Shown here piece after piece: positions 25,645-34,184 of a stretch of DNA of 64,000 nt. How positions within the stretch are numbered: position 1 is the stretch's first letter; the number at the start of each line of letters is the position of its first letter. The DNA comes from Niallia taxi. GTDB lineage: Bacteria; Bacillota; Bacilli; Bacillales; Cytobacillaceae. The translations under genes and the position numbers were made by a program. The notes under the pieces are model-generated. The model had not been told where the DNA came from. It saw only the letters and a program-made list of their open reading frames with translations, and ran no database searches. The stretch covers positions 1,102,001 through 1,166,000 of the forward strand of contig NZ_CP102589.1 in the NCBI RefSeq assembly GCF_032818155.1, in the 5' to 3' direction.

Positions 25645-27873
25645 TTAAGCTTCTGTCAGGATAAACAGCCGAGATGAATAATCTCCTGCTCTTTCCCGTT
25701 GCCAATATTCCGAGGCACGGTCTGTATAATCCTCTGAAAGCAGTATGCCTATATTCATCAGTTCATCGCCGTAATGCTTTGTGTCTTTGCCTTCAATTGC
25801 ATATAGTTTATCGGGATCTAAGCCTGTCAGCTTGATGCGGTTATAGCGCTCATTCGGCTTTGCGAGAACTTTATAATATCCAACTAGCGCTTTTTTCTTA
25901 TCACGAGCTACAACCATCCAGGATACTTCATTTGAGTCAAATGGTGACAACAAGCGATAGAATGTCCCTTTCTGGATGAAGTCCCTATGCTCCTTCATGA
26001 AGGCAGTCTGCAGCATTACTTTTTCCTGCTCTTCCTTTGTGAGCTTTGTAATATCGAGCTCATATCCGAATGTTCCAAAGTAAGCGACATTTGCTCGTGT
26101 TTCCATCGGTGTTATCCTTTCCACCTGATGGTTAGGCACTGTGGAAACATGGCTGCCGATAGAGGAAAGCGGGTAAACAAGACTTGTTCCGTACTGAATT
26201 TTCAAGCGCTCAACTGCGTCTGTATTATCGCTTGCCCATGCTTGCGGAGCATAATACAGCATGCCAGGATCAAAACGGGCACCTCCGCCAGCGCATGATT
26301 CAAACAGCATTTCCGGATATTTTGCCAACAGCTTCTCGTATAAGCTGTAAACACCAAGTATATAACGGTGACTCAACTCTCCTTGTTGATCGATTGGAAG
26401 GCTTGAAGAATAGGTTTCTGTCATGTATCTGTTCATATCCCACTTAATATAGCTGATGTTAGAATCCTCGATGATATTATCCATGAGCTGAAAAATATGC
26501 TCGACGACTTCCTTTCTGCTGAAATCGAGAATGAACTGATTTCGCCCGTGTGAAGGCATTCGATTTGGTGTAGCGATTATCCAGTCAGGGTGCTCCTTAA
26601 AAAGGGCTGTATCCTTACATACCATTTCAGGTTCAAACCATAAACCAAATTTCATGCCAATCTTGTTGATTTTTTCTGCCAACCCTTTAATACCATTTGG
26701 AAGCTTTCCTTCATTAGCAAACCAGTCGCCGAGAGAAGAGGTGTCATCATTCCTGTTCCCAAACCAGCCATCATCGAGGACAAACAGCTCAATACCAAGG
26801 TTTTGTGCTGTCTCTGCAATGGAGAGGATTTTTTCCTCATCGAAATTAAAATAGGTCGCTTCCCAATTGTTAATAAGAATGGGTCTCGCTCTGTCGCGCC
26901 AATAGCCTCTTGCCAGCCGCTCCCGATATAATTCATGAAATGTTTGACTCATTCCATTCAAGCCCTCATGAGTATATACCATAATGCATTCTGGTGTTTG
27001 AAACACCTCACCAGGCTTGAGCTTCCAACTAAATTGAAACGGGTTAATTCCCATCATTACACGAGAGACGCCATATGTATCTACCTCTGCTTGTGCAAGA
27101 AAATTGCCGCTGTATACAAGGCTGAAGCCATACACCTCTCCAGTTTGTTCTGTGCCGTTATAACGCCTTAATGCTAAAAAGGGGTTATGGGCATGACTGC
27201 TTGCACCCCTTGAGCTGTATACAGATTGGATGCCCTTTGTTAAAGGCTGGACCTCCATATGTGCTTCCCTTGCCCATGCACCTGCAAGATGAATCATTTC
27301 AAATTGATCATCAGGTAAATCCACAGATGCACTCATGGCATTATCCAAAAAGAACGCAGAGTCAGATTCATTGATAAATCTGGCATTTCTGCAGATGACA
27401 TTACGGTCACAAAAAATGGTGTAGCTGAGTACAAGCGTTGCACGCAGAACTTCATCTGTTAATGTTATTTCCAGTGTATTTGCTTCTTCCGCTTGCTCTG
27501 TATATACGGCAGGGAGATTATCTAGTACAGGCTTGCCCTTTAACAGCTTGTAGTCTTTGTACTGGAAATTTGTTATGGTGCTGCCAATTTTGTCGGTAAT
27601 CATATGGGCTGGCTGGCGATAATCTGTAGTTCCAAAGCTTGGGTATTCCTGCTTAATATGCTCAAGGGAAGACGTATGGTCATGCTCAAACAGATTGCAG
27701 GATGGTCTTATTTCTCTTTCAATTAAGTGCGTAAACGAATCACGATGTGTCAGTTTTTTGCCGTAATAAAGATGTTCCAGCTGGTTTGATTTCTCTAAGA
27801 CTCTAAAAATATAGCTGACGTTATTGTTGCATAAATGGAATTCCTTTGTTTCTTGATTTACATAGATTGTCAT
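25645..27873 (-). CDS. Alpha-galactosidase, GH36
   Basis: This 742-residue cytosolic enzyme has an N-terminal beta-supersandwich, a catalytic barrel and a C-terminal beta domain. The nucleophile Asp is in YIKWDMNRYM and the acid/base Asp in WASDNTDAVER; DDGWFGNR and ESCAGGGARFDPG are also diagnostic. The ATG at 27873 is preferred because GAGGTG sits 7-10 nt upstream; the GTG at 27885 is part of that RBS. It cleaves alpha-1,6-galactosides such as melibiose or raffinose, probably imported by the divergent ABC system. Confidence 0.96.
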   Translation of the reverse strand: MTIYVNQETKEFHLCNNNVSYIFRVLEKSNQLEHLYYGKKLTHRDSFTHLIEREIRPSCNLFEHDHTSSLEHIKQEYPSFGTTDYRQPAHMITDKIGSTITNFQYKDYKLLKGKPVLDNLPAVYTEQAEEANTLEITLTDEVLRATLVLSYTIFCDRNVICRNARFINESDSAFFLDNAMSASVDLPDDQFEMIHLAGAWAREAHMEVQPLTKGIQSVYSSRGASSHAHNPFLALRRYNGTEQTGEVYGFSLVYSGNFLAQAEVDTYGVSRVMMGINPFQFSWKLKPGEVFQTPECIMVYTHEGLNGMSQTFHELYRERLARGYWRDRARPILINNWEATYFNFDEEKILSIAETAQNLGIELFVLDDGWFGNRNDDTSSLGDWFANEGKLPNGIKGLAEKINKIGMKFGLWFEPEMVCKDTALFKEHPDWIIATPNRMPSHGRNQFILDFSRKEVVEHIFQLMDNIIEDSNISYIKWDMNRYMTETYSSSLPIDQQGELSHRYILGVYSLYEKLLAKYPEMLFESCAGGGARFDPGMLYYAPQAWASDNTDAVERLKIQYGTSLVYPLSSIGSHVSTVPNHQVERITPMETRANVAYFGTFGYELDITKLTKEEQEKVMLQTAFMKEHRDFIQKGTFYRLLSPFDSNEVSWMVVARDKKKALVGYYKVLAKPNERYNRIKLTGLDPDKLYAIEGKDTKHYGDELMNIGILLSEDYTDRASEYWQRERAGDYSSRLFILTEA

Positions 27874-27885
27874 CAGTAAGTACAC

Positions 27886-28367
27886 CTCACTTCATTATAT
27901 GAAAACCCTTACAAGATTATATATTTGATTTTAACAATTATAAATAAGGATGACAATAAGTATTTAAATTAAATTAAGTAATCGATAATCTTCAAAAATG
28001 CGAATGTAACTTAATGAATATGAGTATATTTTATTCAGTAATTATAGATTTATATAGATTGGGTAATATTGAGTGCATTTATTTAGTACGAGGGTTATCT
28101 AGACTATTTTAAGTAATTTTATATTTTGTTACTTAAAATAAATTAAAAAAATTAAGTAAAATACTTTAAAAAATTATTGAAAAATTCAAGTACAGCAGTT
28201 AATATGAAATTGTAGTTGAAAAGGCTTACATAACTTTATTTGTAAGTTAAAACAGAAGTAATATACATGATGGATTTAAATAAGCAGCAATCAAATGTGT
28301 GGAAGGGAGAGTGAAGGAAGCAGGTTACATAGCAGTAAATGATTTTATTAAATGGAAGGTGACGCAA
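27886..28367. promoter_or_regulatory. AT-rich divergent control region of alpha-galactosidase and ABC importer
   Basis: No gene is seen in this stretch. It contains two related cre-like sites, TGAAAACCCTTACA (27900-27913) and TGAAAAGGCTTACA (28217-28230), one near each divergent gene. A 12-bp perfect inverted repeat is built on TTAAGTAA (28105-28116 / 28129-28140), with further TTAAGTAA copies at 27974 and 28152. A possible promoter for the importer is TTGTAA (28240-28245), 16 bp, TATACA (28262-28267). Confidence 0.5.
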
Positions 28368-29252
28368 ATGAATAAATCGAGGACTTTATTGTTTTACTTA
28401 TTTATTTTGCCTTGGCTGATTGGCTTTGTTGTCTTTACTGCAGGCCCAATGGTGTACTCTTTATATATGTCCTTCACAGACTATTCAGGGCTGGGGGCAG
28501 CAAATTGGGTTGGATTGGAAAATTATAAAAAGCTGTTCACAGAAGATCCACTGTTTTGGCAGTCATTATGGAACACCTTCTTTTATACGATTGTCGGAGT
28601 TCCTCTTGGTCTCGTTGTCGGGTACATGCTTGCTGTGTTGCTGAACACAAAGGTAAGATTTATGGGCTTGTTCCGAACAATCTTTTACTTACCTTCGCTT
28701 GTACCGACAGTTGCCAGCTCACTTCTTTGGATTTTAATTTTTCAGCCGGATTTTGGGATTGCCAATAGTATTCTTTCCTTCTTTCATTTGCCGACATCAA
28801 ATTGGCTATTAAGTGAAGGCATGGTTAAGCCTACTTTGATTATTATGAGCCTTTGGGGAGCAGGTGGCGGAATGGTTATCTATCTTGCAGGACTCCAGAG
28901 TGTTCCAGCGTCCCTTTATGAAGCAGCTGAACTGGATGGTGCGGGGAAGTTCCATAAGTTCTGGAATATCACCATTCCGATGACTTCAAATGTTATTTTC
29001 TTCAACCTCATTATGGGACTAATCGGTTCCTTTCAGATTTTCACACAGGCATATGTTGTCAGCAGCGGCAATGGCGGACCGAATTATAAGTCGTTGTTTT
29101 ATGTATTTTACTTATACCAGGATGCCTTTAAATTCTTTAAGATGGGCTATGCATCAGCACTTGCCTGGATCTTGTTCATCATCATACTTGTTTTCACACT
29201 GATTCAGTTTAAAGTGTTTGGGAAAAAAGTGTATTACGAATACGATGAGTAA
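28368..29252 (+). CDS. Sugar ABC transporter permease, CUT1 family (MsmF-like)
   Basis: This 294-residue inner subunit has six predicted helices. The EAA loop reads ASLYEAAELDGAGKFHKFWNITIP, where the ATPase docks. The ATG at 28368 has GGAAGGTGA 5 nt upstream, so the longer GTG-initiated frame from 28299 is not used. It pairs with the permease encoded next. No ATPase gene is nearby; CUT1 systems in Firmicutes often share an MsmK/MsmX ATPase encoded elsewhere. Confidence 0.93.
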   Translation: MNKSRTLLFYLFILPWLIGFVVFTAGPMVYSLYMSFTDYSGLGAANWVGLENYKKLFTEDPLFWQSLWNTFFYTIVGVPLGLVVGYMLAVLLNTKVRFMGLFRTIFYLPSLVPTVASSLLWILIFQPDFGIANSILSFFHLPTSNWLLSEGMVKPTLIIMSLWGAGGGMVIYLAGLQSVPASLYEAAELDGAGKFHKFWNITIPMTSNVIFFNLIMGLIGSFQIFTQAYVVSSGNGGPNYKSLFYVFYLYQDAFKFFKMGYASALAWILFIIILVFTLIQFKVFGKKVYYEYDE

Positions 29253-29270
29253 GGAGAGGAGGAGTCAACT

Positions 29271-30158
29271 ATGGAAGTAACACCTGTTAAGACGGCAGCT
29301 TCTGTTAAGGCAAAAAAACCTCGCAGTTTAAAGAAAGGCAGAAGATTAGAAAAGGGATTTACTTACTTTTTGCTGATTGCTCTTTCCATTCTGTTTTTAT
29401 TTCCTTTTCTATGGCTGATTGGAACATCTGTTAAGCCTGAAAATGAAGCGATGGCATTCCCGCCTACTTTACTGCCGAAGAATTGGGATTTGGCTAACTA
29501 TAAGGAAGTCTTTACGCTTGTGGACTTTGGGCAGTATTATTTGAACTCTGTGATTGTTACGGTTTGTGTAGTGATTGGCACAGTCGTTTCTTCTACTCTT
29601 GTTGCATATGGGTTTGCGCGAATTAAAGGAAAAGGAAGGAATTTCTGGTTTGTGCTTTTGCTTGGCACCATGATGCTGCCGCCTCAAGTCACAATGATTC
29701 CTGTCTATATGATCTTTTCTAAACTGGGGTGGGTTAACACCTTCCTGCCGTTAATTGTTCCTTCCTTCTTTGGTAGCGCTTACTTCATCTTTTTATTAAG
29801 ACAATTCTTCAAAACAATACCGAAGGAGCTGGAGGAAAGTGCCTATTTAGATGGCTGTGGAGCATTCGGTATCTTTTGGAGAATTATTATTCCTTTATCA
29901 GTTCCTTCTATTATTACAGTGGCTTTGTTGAGTTTTATGTGGACATGGAATGATTTTCTTAATCCATTAATCTACTTAAATGATGATTCCAAATATACGC
30001 TCGCATTAGGAATTCTGCAGTTTAAGGGTGCTTTGTTAATTCAGTGGGGTCCGATGATGGCAGCAAGTGTTTTTATCATCTTGCCTCTAATCATTATCTT
30101 TTTTGTTGGCCAAAAGTACTTCGTCCAAGGAATTGCTACAACAGGCGGAAAGGGTTAA
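29271..30158 (+). CDS. Sugar ABC transporter permease, CUT1 family (MsmG-like)
   Basis: This 295-residue partner permease has a basic cytoplasmic N-terminus (KAKKPRSLKKGRRLEKG), six helices and an EAA loop, KELEESAYLDGCGAFGIFWR. It starts 18 bp after the first permease behind GGAGAGGAGG. With the adjacent permease it forms the channel for an oligosaccharide, inferred to be an alpha-galactoside from the divergent GH36 gene. Confidence 0.94.
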   Translation: MEVTPVKTAASVKAKKPRSLKKGRRLEKGFTYFLLIALSILFLFPFLWLIGTSVKPENEAMAFPPTLLPKNWDLANYKEVFTLVDFGQYYLNSVIVTVCVVIGTVVSSTLVAYGFARIKGKGRNFWFVLLLGTMMLPPQVTMIPVYMIFSKLGWVNTFLPLIVPSFFGSAYFIFLLRQFFKTIPKELEESAYLDGCGAFGIFWRIIIPLSVPSIITVALLSFMWTWNDFLNPLIYLNDDSKYTLALGILQFKGALLIQWGPMMAASVFIILPLIIIFFVGQKYFVQGIATTGGKG

Positions 30159-30238
30159 TTGCGTTGGTTTCACTTAGATGAATGGCTTTGCCGTTTATCT
30201 GTTTATCCATACACAAACATTACCTGGGGGGTAAAAGC

Positions 30239-31513
30239 ATGAGGAAGAAAAAAGGGTTAGGTGGTTTGCTGTTCACTATTGTATTGGCACTATCTTTGAT
30301 TTTGACAGGCTGTTCTGGTTCGGATTCTGAATCCGCAAGCGGTGAGTCAGGAGATGTGACGCTGCGCATTCTTGTTTGGAACAATAATCCAGAAGGAACG
30401 AAGCTCGAAGGTGATATTTTCAAGGAGTTTGAAAAGGAGAATCCTGGAATTAAAGTGAAGCAAGTATATGCACCATATGATAAGTTCAATGATAAATTCT
30501 TGACGATGTCTGCTGGTGGAGATCAGCCAGATTTAGTATGGCTGCAGCCGTCTGCATTCGGTCAATTTGTCAGCAAGGGCGTATTGATGGATTTGTCTGA
30601 TAAAGAAATCAAGGAAGATGAATATATGCCAAATGTGCTTTCACTTGGGCAAGTGGATGGAAAGCAATATGCGCTTATTCGTGATGCTTCTGCCTTTATG
30701 CTTGGATACAACAAGGATATGTTCGATGCTGCAGGTGTTGAATATCCAAAGGATGACTGGACATGGGCTGACTTCCTTGCAGCAGCACAAAAGCTGACAG
30801 TAGAGAAAAACGGCAAAACAGTCCAATTCGGAATGGAAAACTTTTATACAAATGAACTGCTTGTAGAAAATGGCGGAGGATTTGTCAGTCAGGATGGCAA
30901 AGAAGTAATTATTGACTCACCTGAATCAATTGAAGCTATTAAATTTGGAGCAGACTTGATTAATAAATATCATGTACAGCCAACTACTGCTCAAAGTCAA
31001 GGGCTATCGAATATGTTCCTTGCAGGTCAAGCAGCAATGAAAATGATGGGTCCATGGGATTGGTCTGATACAGCGAAGAATGCAACCTTCAAATGGGATG
31101 TTGTGCCACTGCCTGCAGGAAAAGCAGGAAACGTAGCTGCAGCATCTTATCTTCCAATTGGAATTGGAAGCGGAACAAAGCATCCTGAAGAGGCTTATAA
31201 ACTTCTGCAATTCCTGTCTACTGGAAAGGGTCAAGACCTGCAAGTAGATACTATTTCAGCAGTTCCTGTAGTAAAAAGGAATGAAGATAAAATTGAAACA
31301 ATGGCAAATGCACCTGAAAATGCAAAAGCATTGTCTACAATTCTTGCAGAAGGAAGAACCGTTATGAATGCTCCTTATATCCCGGAATATGCAGAGATAG
31401 TGAGCAAAATCCAGCCTGTTATTGACAATATCAATCTTAATGGCAGCAAGGATGCAGAAAAACAGTTAAAAGAAGTAGCAGATCAAATTCGCAAGGAATT
31501 TGGCTTGAAATAG
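30239..31513 (+). CDS. Sugar-binding lipoprotein of the CUT1 ABC importer (MsmE-like)
   Basis: This 424-residue extracellular lipoprotein starts at ATG 30239 behind a run of six G. The signal peptide ends in lipobox LTGC, with the lipidated Cys followed by SGSDSES. It has the solute-binding protein family 1 fold, with motifs such as FEKENPGIKVKQVY and MMGPWDW. The longer in-frame ATG at 30182 would put a non-signal sequence in front and is rejected. It delivers sugar to the two permeases encoded just upstream. Confidence 0.94.
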   Translation: MRKKKGLGGLLFTIVLALSLILTGCSGSDSESASGESGDVTLRILVWNNNPEGTKLEGDIFKEFEKENPGIKVKQVYAPYDKFNDKFLTMSAGGDQPDLVWLQPSAFGQFVSKGVLMDLSDKEIKEDEYMPNVLSLGQVDGKQYALIRDASAFMLGYNKDMFDAAGVEYPKDDWTWADFLAAAQKLTVEKNGKTVQFGMENFYTNELLVENGGGFVSQDGKEVIIDSPESIEAIKFGADLINKYHVQPTTAQSQGLSNMFLAGQAAMKMMGPWDWSDTAKNATFKWDVVPLPAGKAGNVAAASYLPIGIGSGTKHPEEAYKLLQFLSTGKGQDLQVDTISAVPVVKRNEDKIETMANAPENAKALSTILAEGRTVMNAPYIPEYAEIVSKIQPVIDNINLNGSKDAEKQLKEVADQIRKEFGLK

Positions 31514-31521
31514 CAATCAAT

Positions 31522-31595
31522 AGGCTGTCTGAAAAATGCATGGACTATATGGTTTTTTACCATTTGGTCGGCCTGGATTCAGGCAGCCTTTTTTT
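31522..31595 (+). terminator. Two-stem hairpin terminator between the binding protein and YesL genes
   Basis: The outer stem AGGCTGTCTG / CAGGCAGCCT encloses a second stem, GACTATATGGT / ACCATTTGGTC, and is followed by a T-run. It probably ends most transcripts after the binding-protein gene. Confidence 0.75.
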
Positions 31596-31613
31596 ATTAG
31601 GGGGTCATTTACT

Positions 31614-32240
31614 ATGAATAAAAGCCGTTTTATAGACAGTAAATTCTTTTCCTTTATGGACATTTCATACCGTCTTGTCAGGGCAAGTCTATTATTCTGG
31701 CTGTATTTAGGAAAGGGATTTTTTATTGGCGGGCTTGTTTATTCAGCCTGTACGCTGATTGAGGTTATTGGTGAAATTTTCGCAGGGAATGGCACATCTG
31801 TGCGCAAGCTGTTTCAAGAAATCAGCCCTAAATATACGAAGAAAAAAAGGCTGTCCGCCATCATTATTTTTATCTTTATTTATATCGGAACTTTTATCAT
31901 CCTGCCTTTTCCTGCAACAATTAATCCTTATGTCACATCTGTCATTAAATTTGTGTGCATTTATGCCTTTATGCTGGCCATTATCTTTTTTACGTATATG
32001 GTTTGGAATTTAGTGCATCTTGATTTACCGGCAAAAAGGACAGCAATGGTCAGTCTGTTTCTCATAGCTAAGCAGATTTTTCGGTCGTTCCTGATGCTCG
32101 CAGCCATTATCGTTGTTTTTCAGTTAATCAAGCTTAACTTCCTTTTTTTCGTATTTTTTGCACCTGCCATTTACGGCGCATGTGTCAGATTTATTTTTAC
32201 GTTCAAAACCAAGAAACAGAAAGAAGAGGCAGCGGTATAA
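31614..32240 (+). CDS. YesL-like membrane protein (DUF624)
   Basis: This 208-residue protein has about five hydrophobic segments and a basic tail (KTKKQKEE). DUF624/YesL proteins are usually encoded with CUT1 sugar ABC systems, as here, but their biochemical role is not known. ATG 31614 follows AGGGGG; the upstream in-frame ATG at 31536 lies within the terminator hairpin and is not a credible start. Readthrough from the ABC operon or a local promoter would be needed. Confidence 0.85.
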   Translation: MNKSRFIDSKFFSFMDISYRLVRASLLFWLYLGKGFFIGGLVYSACTLIEVIGEIFAGNGTSVRKLFQEISPKYTKKKRLSAIIIFIFIYIGTFIILPFPATINPYVTSVIKFVCIYAFMLAIIFFTYMVWNLVHLDLPAKRTAMVSLFLIAKQIFRSFLMLAAIIVVFQLIKLNFLFFVFFAPAIYGACVRFIFTFKTKKQKEEAAV

Positions 32241-32384
32241 AGCTGCATTATTTCTGGGGCAATCGGTCTATTAAAAAAATGATAGATTTTATGAACAGGA
32301 CATACATAGAAAGGAACTAATGCTAATAAGATTATTCGGTAGCATTATCTTAGATAGTCGAAAAGTATATGGAAGGAGAGTAAA

Positions 32385-32432
32385 GTGACGAAAGTAAGCA
32401 AAAGAATACAGCAATGGAAGGGAGTCGGCTAG
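32385..32432 (+). CDS. Possible 15-residue leader peptide upstream of the ABC exporter
   Basis: A GTG at 32385 follows a near-ideal SD, GGAAGGAGAG (32371-32380). The reading frame encodes VTKVSKRIQQWKGVG and its TAG stop (32430-32432) directly abuts the ATG of the exporter gene at 32433. The product is basic and very short. This geometry suggests translational coupling or leader-peptide control, as known for the BmrB leader of B. subtilis bmrCD. Expression is not shown. Confidence 0.45.
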   Translation: MTKVSKRIQQWKGVG

Positions 32433-34184
32433 ATGCATAGTCTGCGATGGATATGGGGGTTCTTACATACTTATCGTACAAAAATAGCAATTGGCCTGTT
32501 TTGTGCAGTTATTGTATCTGCTTTAAATGTGCTTAATCCGTATTTGGCTGGGAGGATGGTTGATGATGTCATGTACGGCAAGCAGATGAATCTGCTTTGG
32601 CCGATACTGGGAATTATGATTGCAGGTACATTTTTGCGAACAATTATCCGCTATACGTATCAAATGATTTTTGAAAATGTCTCCCAGAATGTCATTTACA
32701 ACATTAGAGAGCAGCTATATGACCGTTTGCACAGGCTGGATTTCAGCTTTTATGATCGCACAAAAACAGGAGATATTATGGCAAGGATGACAGGAGATAT
32801 GGAGGCTGTCAGACATTTTACAGCATGGACGATCTACATGATTTTTGAAAACGCAACCATCATGCTGTTTGCGATTGGTTTCATGTTTTATATTCATCCT
32901 CCATTGGCGCTGACATTATTAATTGTAACACCAATCATTGGTTTTTTCGCTTTCCGCCTTACAAAGGATGTGCGGCCAACCTTTACAGAAATCCGTAACC
33001 AATTTGCGAAATTGAACTCTGTCGTTCAGGAAAACATTAGTGGAAACCGTGTTGTTAAAGCATTTGCAAAAGAGGATTATGAAATCGCTAAGTTTTCGAT
33101 TGCAAATGAAGGCTTTAAAGAAAAAAATTTAAAGTCGTCAAAGATTTGGGAAAAGTATTTACCGATTTTGGACTCTCTTGCAGGTGTACTGACAGTGCTG
33201 ATGATTTTTGCAGGAGGAGTTATGGTTATAAATGGTTCACTCACAATTGGAGAACTAGTTATGTTTAATTCCTTCATATGGGCACTTAGCAACCCGATGA
33301 AAATGGCCGGATGGCTTTTAAATGATGTGCAGCGTTTTATTGCATCAGCAGAAAAAGTTGAGGATCTTCTTAAGACAGTCCCGAAGATTGCCAGCCACAA
33401 TAATGTCGTGCCGATAGGTGAGTATAAGGGGATTGTGGAGTTTGACAAAGTTTCCTTCAGCTATGGAGAAGAGCCTGTGTTAAAGGATATTAGCTTTAAA
33501 GTGAAGCCGGGCCAGACGCTGGCGATTATTGGTCCAACAGGTGCGGGGAAATCAACTTTAGTCAATTTGCTTAGCCGGTTTTATGACACCACAAGCGGAG
33601 AGGTAAGAATTGATGGAAGAAATGTGAAGGACTGGGAGCTGCAGGAGCTTCGTAAAGGAATGGCGATGGTCATGCAGGATATCTTCCTGTTTTCGGATAC
33701 AATCGAGGGTAATATAGCATATGGTAATCCTCATACCTCCATTGATTCCATTAAGTTTGCTGCAGAAATGGCGGATGCTCATGATTTTATTAGTGATTTA
33801 CCAGAAGGCTATGAAACGATTGTTGGGGAAAGAGGTGTCGGGCTTTCTGGAGGGCAAAGGCAGCGGATTGCCCTTGCAAGAGCTATATTGAAAGACCCGT
33901 CGATTTTGATTTTGGATGATACGACCTCAAGCCTTGATATGGAAACAGAGAATCGTATTCAAAAGACACTGAAATCTATTCAAAAGAACAAAACATCCTT
34001 TATTATTGCCCACAGAATTTCGTCTGTTAAGGATGCAGACCAAATTCTGGTGATGAATAATGGAGCGATAATCGAGCGGGGCACACATGAGGACCTGCTG
34101 CGAAAGAAAGGTTATTACTTTAATGTTTATAAGAATCAATATGGAAACTTTGAAGAAAAGCACAGGGATGAGGATGTGATTTAA
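32433..34184 (+). CDS. Heterodimeric ABC exporter subunit, degenerate Walker B (YfiB/YheI type)
   Basis: This 583-residue half-transporter has six N-terminal helices (about residues 15-310) and a C-terminal ATPase. Walker A is GPTGAGKST (about 367), the signature is LSGGQRQR (about 471) and Walker B is ILILDDTTSSLD (about 491), where Asp replaces the catalytic Glu. It overlaps the second subunit gene by one base (TAATG). Together they should form a multidrug or lipid/peptide exporter with one degenerate ATP site. Confidence 0.93.
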   Translation: MHSLRWIWGFLHTYRTKIAIGLFCAVIVSALNVLNPYLAGRMVDDVMYGKQMNLLWPILGIMIAGTFLRTIIRYTYQMIFENVSQNVIYNIREQLYDRLHRLDFSFYDRTKTGDIMARMTGDMEAVRHFTAWTIYMIFENATIMLFAIGFMFYIHPPLALTLLIVTPIIGFFAFRLTKDVRPTFTEIRNQFAKLNSVVQENISGNRVVKAFAKEDYEIAKFSIANEGFKEKNLKSSKIWEKYLPILDSLAGVLTVLMIFAGGVMVINGSLTIGELVMFNSFIWALSNPMKMAGWLLNDVQRFIASAEKVEDLLKTVPKIASHNNVVPIGEYKGIVEFDKVSFSYGEEPVLKDISFKVKPGQTLAIIGPTGAGKSTLVNLLSRFYDTTSGEVRIDGRNVKDWELQELRKGMAMVMQDIFLFSDTIEGNIAYGNPHTSIDSIKFAAEMADAHDFISDLPEGYETIVGERGVGLSGGQRQRIALARAILKDPSILILDDTTSSLDMETENRIQKTLKSIQKNKTSFIIAHRISSVKDADQILVMNNGAIIERGTHEDLLRKKGYYFNVYKNQYGNFEEKHRDEDVI

